This document shows, one piece after another, positions 1 to 7,740 of a DNA stretch of 64,000 nucleotides; positions within the stretch are counted from its first letter, which is position 1, and each line of letters opens with the position of its first letter. The translations under genes and the position numbers were made by a program. Source of the stretch: Candidatus Obscuribacter phosphatis (GTDB lineage Bacteria > Cyanobacteriota > Vampirovibrionia > Obscuribacterales > Obscuribacteraceae). Location: NCBI GenBank assembly GCA_001899315.1, contig MOYA01000001.1, forward strand, positions 62,001 to 126,000, written 5' to 3'. The notes under the pieces were generated by a model. That model searched no databases. It saw nothing but the letters and a program-made list of their open reading frames with translations, and had not been told where the DNA came from.

Positions 1-1795
1 CTTTGGTGAGAAGTAAGATCTGTTTGTCGTAAAGACCGTTGGCGGCCAGTCGCCGTCCCAAATCTACCAGACCGCCTACCACCGCCGAAAGATCGGCGTC
101 GAGCTGTTTCGAAATGATCACTTCGTCGCCGTTGCCATGATCCAGCTTGGCTGCTTCTACCGCGATTCGATCTAGTTCGCGGTCGGCCATGGCATAGTCT
201 TCCAACAATCTATCGGTCAAGATTTGATTGATTTCTTTGAGGGTGGCTTCTTTATTGGCATTGTCGTTAGCCTTTGTATAAAGCTCGAGCTTGGCTCTTA
301 AAGCGGCCGCCTTCTTTGAGCCGCGGTCTGAGAAGAGGCGGGTAATATAGATGGCGTGATTGTAGAGAGCTTCTGCACCCTGGTAATTGCCCGAACTCTT
401 CAGGCTATCGCCAATGCCCATGGCAATTAGATAGCGATTGCGATTGAAAAATGTCCCTTTGTCGGTCGCCGGTCCGTCCCAGAAAAAATAGATATAGCTT
501 ATCGCCGATAAGAAGGAAGCAGAAAAAATCAGGCCGGTGAGAGTCTTGCCGCGTCGTTTGGGATCTTTGATGCCTGAAACTATGGCGGTCTTGCTCAGTC
601 TTTCCAGAATTTTGTTTTTAGGTCCGCCTTTGGCATTTTTCCCTGCCGGTGTTCCCAAAGCTAAAGACTGATCGCCTGATGCCTGACCTCGACTATTGGT
701 GACTATGGTACCGCCATCGGTGCTGACTGCCGTACCGGTATTATAATTATTGCTATTTTGACTCTTGACCTGCACTTGCAGGCTAAGGCTGGATGCTCCT
801 TTGGAAGAGCCAGTCGATGAGCCGGCTTTGGGGATTTTCTCGCCGAAGAGAATGTTGTACAGTTCGGCTACGCTTTCAAATCTATCTTCCGGACGTTTCT
901 CTAGGCAGTGCATGATTACTTGTTCAAGCTCTTGCGAGATAACTATACGCGGTGCAATTTCAGAGGGTTTGGTAGGTCTTTCGCGCAGATGCTTGTGCAT
1001 GGTGTCCAAAGCGGTCTGCCCAATTAGAGGGGTCTTGCCTGCCACAGTCTCGAACATGACGCAGCCAAAAGAATAGATGTCACTGCGGGCATCGAGTGAT
1101 TGTCCAGAGCATTGTTCCGGGCTCATATACAAAGGTGAGCCAAAGACCTCACCGGTTCTGGTGAGATTCTGCCCGCTTTCTGTTTCGCCAGGCGCGGTGC
1201 TGATTTTTGCTATGCCGAAATCGACCAACTTGACGATGATGGAGCCGTCATCTTGTGGTTCTAGAAATAGGTTGCTTGGTTTAAGATCGCGGTGAATGAC
1301 GCCTTTGCTATGGGCATGATCGAGACCGAGACAGGCTTGTCTAAAGATTTCTCTTGCCTGTGCTTCCGGCAAAATAACTTCTCTTTCTAAAATTGAAGCT
1401 AGATCTTCGCCCGACAAATAATCCATGACCAGATAGGCTCTGCCATCATTGGTAATACCAAAATCATGCACGCCCACCACATTAGGATGATTGAGGTTGG
1501 AAGCAGCCTTGGCCTCATATTGAAAGCGCTGAAACATCGAGGCATCGGCAACGAGGAAAGGATGGAGCAGTTTGACTGCGCAAAGTCTCTCCATATATTT
1601 GTGTCTGGCTTGATAAATAACACTCATGCCGCCCGAGCCAAGCACTTTCAAAATTTGGTACTTGTCGGCAAAGACTGTGCCGACCAAGGGATCGACCGCT
1701 ACAGGCACTAATTGTCCCCCATCCTTCGGGCAGGATTCATGTGCCGGTTCAAATTCTTCTTTGCAGCTAAGGCAGACTTTTTTAAAGTTAGTCAT
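1..1795 (-). CDS. Ser/Thr protein kinase with N-terminal Cys motif, TM helix and TPR-like tail (3' end off the window)
   Basis: The start is the ATG at 1795; the reading frame stays open to base 1, so the C-terminus is missing. The protein opens with a short Cys motif (CLSC then CPKDG about 10 residues on), common at the N-terminus of bacterial Hanks kinases. The kinase domain follows: Gly-rich loop GSGGMSVIY, Lys in CAVKLL, catalytic loop HRDLKPSN, DFGIA, and SPLYMSPEQC in the activation segment. A Ser/Gly-rich linker, one membrane helix (about residues 435-455, SASFLSAISYIYFFW) and a helical, TPR-like outer region come next. All catalytic motifs are intact, so it should be active. It lies 32 bp behind the B-box membrane protein on the same strand and is probably cotranscribed with it. 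Confidence 0.9.
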   Translation of the reverse strand, partial: MTNFKKVCLSCKEEFEPAHESCPKDGGQLVPVAVDPLVGTVFADKYQILKVLGSGGMSVIYQARHKYMERLCAVKLLHPFLVADASMFQRFQYEAKAASNLNHPNVVGVHDFGITNDGRAYLVMDYLSGEDLASILEREVILPEAQAREIFRQACLGLDHAHSKGVIHRDLKPSNLFLEPQDDGSIIVKLVDFGIAKISTAPGETESGQNLTRTGEVFGSPLYMSPEQCSGQSLDARSDIYSFGCVMFETVAGKTPLIGQTALDTMHKHLRERPTKPSEIAPRIVISQELEQVIMHCLEKRPEDRFESVAELYNILFGEKIPKAGSSTGSSKGASSLSLQVQVKSQNSNNYNTGTAVSTDGGTIVTNSRGQASGDQSLALGTPAGKNAKGGPKNKILERLSKTAIVSGIKDPKRRGKTLTGLIFSASFLSAISYIYFFWDGPATDKGTFFNRNRYLIAMGIGDSLKSSGNYQGAEALYNHAIYITRLFSDRGSKKAAALRAKLELYTKANDNANKEATLKEINQILTDRLLEDYAMADRELDRIAVEAAKLDHGNGDEVIISKQLDADLSAVVGGLVDLGRRLAANGLYDKQILLLTK

Positions 1796-1827
1796 ATTTA
1801 GATAGTCTTGACTAACCTATGATACTA

Positions 1828-2385
1828 CTATTTGCCAAGTACCGGCAGAACCAAGCCCAAGAGAAAGAGCGCGGCGCCGAAAAGGGTCTCTTGCAAGATG
1901 GCTCGCGCGGCAGCCTGTGTCTCTATATCAGCTTGCAGCATGATCAGGGCGTTGCTTAAAGTATCGTGAAAAGGACCAAGAAAATAGCCCAAGAGAAAGC
2001 CGGCTATCACAGTCATCACTATTTTGCTGCCCAATTTATAGCCGACAGTTTTGTGCAACATTCGGCCGCTTAGATAGCCAAGTCCCATCAAAATTAGAAA
2101 ACCGTAAAAGCCGAAGCCTGGAAGCATAGGTTGCACAAAGCCAAAAACAAAGCCGACCACGGCGGTGAACAAGGCGGCTTTACCCATAGTAAGGGGAGAG
2201 ACTTGCAAAACATGACTGGTAAATCTACCGGCACATTTCTTGCAACGATTGCCCACGGCGCATGGCACAAGGCACTTTGGGCAGATCACTTCACTGCAGT
2301 CTATGCATTTAAGGCGAGAGTCGCCGCAGTTTTTGCAGCCTGTACTGCCAGGCTGTAATTCAGATTGTTTATCTTCATCTGTCAT
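1828..2385 (-). CDS. B-box type zinc-finger membrane protein
   Basis: A 185-residue protein. Residues 17-54 hold a dense Cys series (CKNCG, CIDCS, CPKCLVPC, CKKC) resembling a B-box/zinc-ribbon domain that should bind two zinc ions. Hydrophobic segments follow (about residues 67-85, 88-107, 118-137 and 160-182), giving three or four membrane helices with Gly-rich faces (FGFVQPMLPGFGFYGF). Bacterial B-box-TM proteins are known as a family without an assigned function. It precedes the kinase by 32 bp, and the kinase also starts with a Cys motif, so a shared membrane signalling role is possible but unproven. It is divergent from the dehydrogenase with 44 bp between starts. Confidence 0.75.
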   Translation of the reverse strand: MTDEDKQSELQPGSTGCKNCGDSRLKCIDCSEVICPKCLVPCAVGNRCKKCAGRFTSHVLQVSPLTMGKAALFTAVVGFVFGFVQPMLPGFGFYGFLILMGLGYLSGRMLHKTVGYKLGSKIVMTVIAGFLLGYFLGPFHDTLSNALIMLQADIETQAAARAILQETLFGAALFLLGLVLPVLGK

Positions 2386-2429
2386 ACTGCTAAGAATATC
2401 AAAAACGTAGGTTCAAGCGGGGGTCAGTA

Positions 2430-3317
2430 GTGATGACAGAGAAAGTCGCCTTTTTAGGAATGGGCATAATGGGCTCGGCCATGGCTGTCAATTTGTTAAA
2501 AGGCACTCCACTCACTGTTTGGAATCGCAGTCAGGGTAAGGCGATGGCTGCTGTAAAGGCCGGTGCGACCGAGGCTGCCTCGTTGGCTGAGGCGGTTGCC
2601 TTGGCTGATGTTGTATTCAGTTGCCTTGGCGACGAGCGCGACGTAGAGTCGGTCTTGATTGGCCAAGATGGAGTTCTTGATAAGCTTTCGCCGGGCTCAA
2701 TAATTGTCGATTTCAGCACAATTGGACCGGGGGTGGCTGTTAAGATTGCCGCCGCTTGCAGCGAGCGTCGCTGTCACTTTCTTGATGCGCCTGTCACCGG
2801 CGGCGACGTCGGCGCCAGAAACGGTACTCTGACAATTTTGGTGGGCGGGGAAGAGGCTATTTTTGAGCGGGTCAGGCCCCTTTTGCAATATATGGGCAAG
2901 ACCCTGGTTTATTGTGGGGGCAGCGGTGCCGGGCAGAGCTTGAAACTGGCTAATCAGGTGCTTTGTTCGGTGAATTTAGTGGCTATTGTCGAAGCTATGA
3001 AGCTTGCCGAAGGTTTAGGGTTGTCGCCGCGTCTGGTGGTTGAGGCTCTTGGGAACGGGGCCGGTGGATCTTGGGCTTTGAATAATTTAGGTCCACGCAT
3101 ACTTTCGGAAGATTTCAAGCCGGCATTTTCAATTCGTCATATGCTCAAAGATTTAAGGCTGGCCTCTGAATGCGCCGGCGACTCGCTCAAGCAACTGGGT
3201 GGCACAGTCTGGGCTATAGATAGATTCAAGCAGGTGGTAGAGCTTGAAGGCGAAGAAGGGCTTGAATTGGGCACGCAAGCCATGTACAAGGCTTACCCAA
3301 AATTGGGCAATAGCTAG
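2430..3317 (+). CDS. NAD(P)-dependent beta-hydroxyacid dehydrogenase (3-hydroxyisobutyrate dehydrogenase family)
   Basis: 295 residues, typical of the family. The N-terminal Rossmann motif GMGIMGSAMAVNLL (residues 10-23) is the family dinucleotide-binding signature, followed by the substrate-binding signature DAPVTGGDVGA (about 119-129). The catalytic Lys is in GQSLKLANQ (about 171-179). These enzymes oxidise beta-hydroxyacids such as 3-hydroxyisobutyrate or tartronate semialdehyde, or reduce succinic semialdehyde and glyoxylate (GLYR type). The substrate cannot be read from sequence. The start is GTG 2430 or the ATG directly after it at 2433. Confidence 0.88.
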   Translation: MMTEKVAFLGMGIMGSAMAVNLLKGTPLTVWNRSQGKAMAAVKAGATEAASLAEAVALADVVFSCLGDERDVESVLIGQDGVLDKLSPGSIIVDFSTIGPGVAVKIAAACSERRCHFLDAPVTGGDVGARNGTLTILVGGEEAIFERVRPLLQYMGKTLVYCGGSGAGQSLKLANQVLCSVNLVAIVEAMKLAEGLGLSPRLVVEALGNGAGGSWALNNLGPRILSEDFKPAFSIRHMLKDLRLASECAGDSLKQLGGTVWAIDRFKQVVELEGEEGLELGTQAMYKAYPKLGNS

Positions 3318-3439
3318 TGTATATATTGTTGTCTCGGCAAAGAATTTAATGACGAGGCAGTACACAAGCCAGTTAAGGTGGGGTAGCATGTGACGTCTGA
3401 TATTTTTTGTTCTCGCCTAAACTAGAGAGGAATTAGGGG

Positions 3440-3658
3440 ATGTCTACAGCCACAGCTACACCTACCGTAATGGATACTGCCGTTCTTGAAGAAGTCGTGC
3501 ACTGGGTGAAAACCCTCACTGCCGTCGGCGTCTCACCCGATGCCGCCGCCAAAGTGACCACCAAAATTCTTCTGGCTGCAAACGCCGACGACAACGAAAC
3601 CGACGATTTCTGGTCGGAAAGTGATGAAGACCTAGACGATATGGATGACGACGAGTAA
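3440..3658 (+). CDS. Small acidic protein of unknown function
   Basis: 72 residues. The N-terminal half is a predicted helix pair (VLEEVVHWVKTL, SPDAAAKVTTKILLAA); the C-terminal 22 residues are almost all Asp/Glu with one Trp. No family is recognised. The start is well supported: an AG-rich ribosome site (gagaggaattagggg) lies just upstream of ATG 3440. A strong terminator follows 17 bp after the stop, so it looks like a monocistronic gene. The acidic tail suggests a partner-binding or metal/cation-binding role, but this is only an inference from composition. Confidence 0.7.
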   Translation: MSTATATPTVMDTAVLEEVVHWVKTLTAVGVSPDAAAKVTTKILLAANADDNETDDFWSESDEDLDDMDDDE

Positions 3659-3675
3659 TTCATCTTCAGTCTCTT

Positions 3676-3708
3676 AAAACTCCCCGGGCTCCGGGGAGTT
3701 TTTCTTTT
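3676..3708 (+). terminator. Rho-independent terminator after the acidic small gene
   Basis: Perfect 12-bp stem (aaaactccccgg / ccggggagtttt) with a 3-base loop, followed by a T-rich run (tttttctttt). Classic intrinsic terminator separating the 72-aa gene from the kinase pair. Confidence 0.92.
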
Positions 3709-3730
3709 GCAAATCAGGTAAAAGAAAGTT

Positions 3731-5245
3731 ATGGACAGGAATGAATCTGTAAATAAGCTTTCTTTGCCGGATTCTCATCTGGATAAAGGTCCTGCGCCTG
3801 AGTTGCCGGTTTGTGCTTCGCCTGCACCGGTTTTGCCTCTTTCCAGTTTGCCGCTTCGCTCGCTGCAGTTGCTTTCGCTGCGCTATTTGCTTTATGCCCT
3901 AATGCCACTTTGGCTGTTCTGGCCTGCCTATCTGGCCTTCAGCGGCGGTCCGCTTTATGTATTTGCTATTTTGCTTGGCACTGGCGCTTTTGCTCTTGTT
4001 GTCACTTACGACAGAGCAATTGTCCTTTCTGACTTAGGTCTGCGCTTTCCCCTGCGCTTTTTGTTCGAAGCCCGCTTTAGACTCTTTCGCCCCTTTGAGC
4101 AATTGGTCGAGATTGATTTTAGAGAAGGCGCTTATGGTGACACAAGTGCCCTGAAGCCTGAATTCATTACATTTGTCTTCACCGATGGCGCTCGTATTTC
4201 TGTGCGCATAACCGAACTTGGGCGGGCTGCCTTGAAAAATATTCTTTTAGCCCTTTCGCTCAAATGTCCTGATTTGAAATATACACCGGCGCTGAAAGAT
4301 GTCGACTTAGACTTGCCAATTGAGGCTGACAACCTTGGTTGGCTGCATCCATCCTATACCCATCTTTGGGAAGAAGAGATGTCGGGGCGCTTTAGTTCTA
4401 CCAGTTTTGTGCCCCTCAGACCGGGTGATAGTCTTAAGAATGGCGCTCTCAAGATTTGCGCGCAACTTTCCTTTGGGGGCTTGGCTGCGGTCTATCTCGC
4501 TTCTCTGAAAGGGCAAACTGTCGTTCTCAAAGAAGCGGTTCTGCCTGCCGGTGCCAGCCCGGCTTTGCGCCAGAAAGCCCTCCATCTCTTCCGTCGCGAA
4601 GCTGAGATTTTGAGCAAGATCAAACATGAAAGAATCGTTTCTGTCATTGATTCATTTCAGGAGCAAGAGAGAAATTATCTGGTCCTTGAGCATGTCCGCG
4701 GGCTTGATCTGCGCCGCCTTGTCTCAGCGGCCGGCCCTCTGGACTATATTGTTGTCTTTAATATCGTCCAGGAAGTCTGCGACATTGTCGCTTACCTTCA
4801 TTCTCTCAGTCCTCCTATTGTGCATCGAGATCTTACCCCTGATAATATCTTGCTTGATTCTTCCGGTCGGGCATTTCTAATAGATTTTGGAGTTTCAGCT
4901 ACTTTTATTGGCACTGCTACCGGTACCATGGTCGGCAAGCAGTCGTATATATCGCCTGAGCAGTTTCGCGGTAAAGCTTGTCCTCAGAGCGATGTCTATT
5001 CGCTTGCTTGCACAATTTTCTTCCTGCTCACTGCCACTGAGCCTGAGCCTCTTAGCCGCATCCAAGCAGAGTCTTTGCCGCTTGCCGTGTTAGAGCGCTT
5101 GCCCAGTCATATTCGCTCTGAGATTATTACTTTGCTTTCGGCAATGACCGAGCAAGAGGTTTCTGACAGGCTCGACTTGATGCAGGTGAAGGAGCGGATA
5201 AAGCTCATTCTTGCTGGAAGAGCGGGAGTGCAAGAAGATGGCTGA
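3731..5245 (+). CDS. Membrane Ser/Thr kinase A (TM hairpin, middle domain, C-terminal kinase)
   Basis: 504 residues. A Pro/Leu-rich head precedes two close membrane helices (about 52-92), then a mixed middle domain (100-235) and a C-terminal kinase domain (about 236-495). Visible kinase elements are the Lys of VVLKEAV (267), HRDLTPDN (365-372), DFG (385-387) and the activation segment GKQSYISPEQFRGK. The Gly-rich loop is weak (LSFGGLAAVYL), and the usual catalytic-loop Lys (HRDLK) is Thr. This layout is the reverse of the usual PknB order, in which the kinase domain is N-terminal. It overlaps the next gene, a paralogue, by 8 bp, so the two are translationally coupled. The start is ATG 3731 behind an A/G-rich but weak ribosome site. 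Confidence 0.85.
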   Translation: MDRNESVNKLSLPDSHLDKGPAPELPVCASPAPVLPLSSLPLRSLQLLSLRYLLYALMPLWLFWPAYLAFSGGPLYVFAILLGTGAFALVVTYDRAIVLSDLGLRFPLRFLFEARFRLFRPFEQLVEIDFREGAYGDTSALKPEFITFVFTDGARISVRITELGRAALKNILLALSLKCPDLKYTPALKDVDLDLPIEADNLGWLHPSYTHLWEEEMSGRFSSTSFVPLRPGDSLKNGALKICAQLSFGGLAAVYLASLKGQTVVLKEAVLPAGASPALRQKALHLFRREAEILSKIKHERIVSVIDSFQEQERNYLVLEHVRGLDLRRLVSAAGPLDYIVVFNIVQEVCDIVAYLHSLSPPIVHRDLTPDNILLDSSGRAFLIDFGVSATFIGTATGTMVGKQSYISPEQFRGKACPQSDVYSLACTIFFLLTATEPEPLSRIQAESLPLAVLERLPSHIRSEIITLLSAMTEQEVSDRLDLMQVKERIKLILAGRAGVQEDG

Positions 5246-6701
5246 AGAAGAGAAATCGATCTTCTTTCCGGATGATAGCCACAAACTCTGGTCATTCGGT
5301 GATACACGCACTTATCAGCGTTTAAGCTCTAACTCGTCCGGTTTTCTCAGGCAGCTTTTTATCGTCAATATAGTCTTTTGGGCTGCTTTTCTTATCTATT
5401 TTGTTCTCACGGCTAGTCAGCCATTTGCAGTACAGCCGCTCTTATTGGCTGTGCTCTTGTTGCCCTCAATTTTTCTTTCTCTTTATGTCTTGGTGGCTTT
5501 GCGATCGGCGGAGCGCAAGAGGCTGAAGCTCAGGGCGTCTGGTTTTATTATTTATGCTCCGCTTTCACAAGATGTATTCAACGAGCATTGCATCGACTTT
5601 GATCAAGTGCGAAGTTTGCGGCTTGCTCTTCATAAGCGGCATTTTCTGCCCGAGGAAGAATGTTTGATTATTGAGAGGCGCGACGGTCGCTCTCTTGTTA
5701 TTCCCTTTGAAGAAGTGCTGACAGATATTAGGCGTTCAGATTTTATGGCACGTTTGTCGGCCTATCGGCCTGGTCTGCTGGATTTGTCTGAGGCTCCGGC
5801 ATTGCCGGGCGAGGGCGGCCCCTCTTTTACCGAGCTATGGTTGCACGACTTTGCCACGCAAGGAACGCGGGAGAGTCTAGGCTTATTGCCTGCTGGCGCC
5901 AGCTTGAAAGAGGGGAGTTATACCGTTGATGGTATCATCGGCGGTGGTGGTCAGGGTAATGCATATCTGGCAGAAGGTCCAAATGGGACTGTGGTTTTAA
6001 AAGAGTATGTCCTGCCTGTTTATCGAGGCACTCGTCTGTTTGAAGACCTGTCGGCTAGATTTTTTGCCGAAGCCAAACTGCTTTCTGCGTTGGACCATCG
6101 AGCAATTGTGAAATTGCTTGATCATTTTGTGGAAGACTCTAGAGGTTATTTGGTTTTAGAGTTTGTAGAGGGACCTTCTTTGAAAGAGTTGGTGGAGAAA
6201 GAGGGCGCCCAGCCTCTCTCTACGGTCATTTCAGTTGGTAAGGATTTGTCTGCGGCGCTGCTCTACCTGCATGGGCGCTTTCCCGCCGTTGTCCACCGCG
6301 ATCTCAGCCCAGACAATGTGATCCTCAGGGAGGATGGTTCGGCTTGCATAGTCGATTTCAATGTGGCTAGAGAGCTGGAGCGAGATTCACGCACTGCTGT
6401 GGTCGGCAAGCAGGCCTATATGCCCCCTGAGCAATTTAGAGGCAAACCTTGTCCGCAGAGTGATCTCTATGCTCTCGGGGCGACCTTGTATTTCTTGGCT
6501 GTCGGTCAAGACCCGCCGCCTCTGACCAATCTTTCCCCTTTTGAAGATGCCGCCGAGGCTCGGTCCAAGGACCCAGGTTTTGCCGAATTCGATGAAATTG
6601 TGCGTGGCTTGACCCGTCTCAATCTCGAGAAGCGAATTCGCAGCGCCGACTTAGTCTATGAAAAATTGTCAAGACTGGCGCTTAAGCGCCGCGAGTCTTA
6701 G
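5238..6701 (+). CDS. Membrane Ser/Thr kinase B, paralogue of kinase A, with DFN in place of DFG
   Basis: 487 residues from ATG 5238, which overlaps the stop of kinase A (ATGGCTGA); a TTG at 5211 is a less likely start. It has the same architecture as kinase A: two membrane helices (about 39-88), a middle domain, then a kinase domain (228-480). The Gly-rich loop is good (GGGGQGNAY), the Lys is in VVLKEYVLP (255), the catalytic loop is HRDLSPDN (353-360) and the activation segment is GKQAYMPPEQFRGK. The metal-binding DFG reads DFN (373-375): the Asp is kept but the Gly is lost. HRDLSPDN and HRDLTPDN show that the pair belongs to one subfamily. Activity is probable but not certain. The gene ends in a strong hairpin. 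Confidence 0.85.
   Translation: MAEEEKSIFFPDDSHKLWSFGDTRTYQRLSSNSSGFLRQLFIVNIVFWAAFLIYFVLTASQPFAVQPLLLAVLLLPSIFLSLYVLVALRSAERKRLKLRASGFIIYAPLSQDVFNEHCIDFDQVRSLRLALHKRHFLPEEECLIIERRDGRSLVIPFEEVLTDIRRSDFMARLSAYRPGLLDLSEAPALPGEGGPSFTELWLHDFATQGTRESLGLLPAGASLKEGSYTVDGIIGGGGQGNAYLAEGPNGTVVLKEYVLPVYRGTRLFEDLSARFFAEAKLLSALDHRAIVKLLDHFVEDSRGYLVLEFVEGPSLKELVEKEGAQPLSTVISVGKDLSAALLYLHGRFPAVVHRDLSPDNVILREDGSACIVDFNVARELERDSRTAVVGKQAYMPPEQFRGKPCPQSDLYALGATLYFLAVGQDPPPLTNLSPFEDAAEARSKDPGFAEFDEIVRGLTRLNLEKRIRSADLVYEKLSRLALKRRES
6671..6699 (+). other. Stem-loop at the 3' end of kinase B, with a TATAAT just after it
   Basis: The last codons of kinase B form a hairpin: aagact + ggcgc, loop ttaa, gcgcc, a 3-base bulge, then agtctt. 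The core ggcgcttaagcgcc (6677-6690) is a perfect palindrome. No T-run follows, so it is not a classic terminator; it could slow decay or attenuate transcription. A TATAAT lies at 6703-6708, 54 bp before the lipoprotein start, and may be a -10 element, but no well-spaced -35 is seen. Confidence 0.5.
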
Positions 6702-6761
6702 CTATAATAGACGTCTATATTTGGGCAAATCCACCCGAATCGGAAGGAAGAGGCTTTCAGA

Positions 6762-7721
6762 ATGCTAGTAAATTCGCTCAGGAACTTCTGTAAACAAAGA
6801 ACAGAAACCTCTGTAAAGCACAGGCTGACGCTTGCAGTTTCGCTTCTTTCTCTCACTGTATTTAGCGGAATTGGCCTAACTGGTTGCAATAGCGGCGCCG
6901 GCACTGAAACTGGTAAGCAAGCATCGTCCGACAATGCCAGCATAGTCGTTCAGGGCTCGGACACCATGGAAGAAATGGTGCGCGAATGGGCAAACGGCTT
7001 TATGACAGACAACAAAGGGGTGCAGGTGACTGTGCAATCTGGTGATACCGGTTCTGGTATTACCGGTCTGATTGAAGGAAAAATAGACCTGGCCAGTGCT
7101 TCGCGAGAGCTGACCGAAGAAGAGAATAAATTAGCTCATGCCAGGAAGATTCATCTGCGTCGACATATGGTGGCGCGGGACGCTATAGCTGTTATCGTCA
7201 ATCCACAAAACGATATTGATGAAATTGGTCTCGATGACCTGCGTAAGGTATACAGTGGCGAGATAAGCACTTGGGATCAACTGGTCAAAGGTGCCAAGCA
7301 AGAGCCGATAAGAGTTTTTGGGCGGGAATCGTCCAGCGGTACTTCCGACTATTTTAAAGAGCATGTCATGGGTGATAAAAGTTTCGCCAGTGAAGTCAAG
7401 CTCATGCCTTCTTCGGAAGCGGTTATCGGCGCTGTCTATGGCAATCGGCTCGGCATCGGTTTTGTCGGAATGTCTCAGGCTAGAGCTAATAACAAGCAAG
7501 TGAAAATACTGGAATTATCTCTGCGCACGGTCAAGATCAAAGAACCGGCGGTGGGCGAAGCCGCCAGCGCCTTGTCTGCCGATACTTATCCGCTTTCTCG
7601 CCCGCTTTATCTCTATTACGATAATTCTAGAGAACCTAAACTGCGCCCGATTCTGCAATATGTGCAGAGCGAGAAAGGGCGCAAAGTGGTTGAGAGTAGA
7701 GGCTTTATGACTTCTCCCTAA
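6762..7721 (+). CDS. PstS-family phosphate-binding lipoprotein
   Basis: 319 residues with a long basic N-region, a hydrophobic stretch and a lipobox LTGC (about residues 39-42), so a lipid-anchored, exported protein. The mature part carries the PBP-like signature of phosphate-binding proteins: VVQGSDTM near the start, GDTGSGITGL, the A-S-R-E-L switch motif (ASRELTEEE), VNPQNDI, and the phosphate-loop motif GRESSSGTSDYF. No pstCAB genes are nearby. It sits 60 bp after the kinase pair and 19 bp before metH. It is probably the phosphate receptor of a high-affinity system encoded elsewhere, or a sensor; the orphan location leaves both open. Confidence 0.85.
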   Translation: MLVNSLRNFCKQRTETSVKHRLTLAVSLLSLTVFSGIGLTGCNSGAGTETGKQASSDNASIVVQGSDTMEEMVREWANGFMTDNKGVQVTVQSGDTGSGITGLIEGKIDLASASRELTEEENKLAHARKIHLRRHMVARDAIAVIVNPQNDIDEIGLDDLRKVYSGEISTWDQLVKGAKQEPIRVFGRESSSGTSDYFKEHVMGDKSFASEVKLMPSSEAVIGAVYGNRLGIGFVGMSQARANNKQVKILELSLRTVKIKEPAVGEAASALSADTYPLSRPLYLYYDNSREPKLRPILQYVQSEKGRKVVESRGFMTSP

Positions 7722-7740
7722 AGAAGTCGGCAGGAGAACC

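Noticed and set aside
765-1295. Plus-strand frames of 103 and 72 codons at the left edge
   Set aside because: They lie opposite the kinase gene, whose motifs (HRDLKPSN, DFGIA) read cleanly on the minus strand. The plus-strand translations have no domain character.
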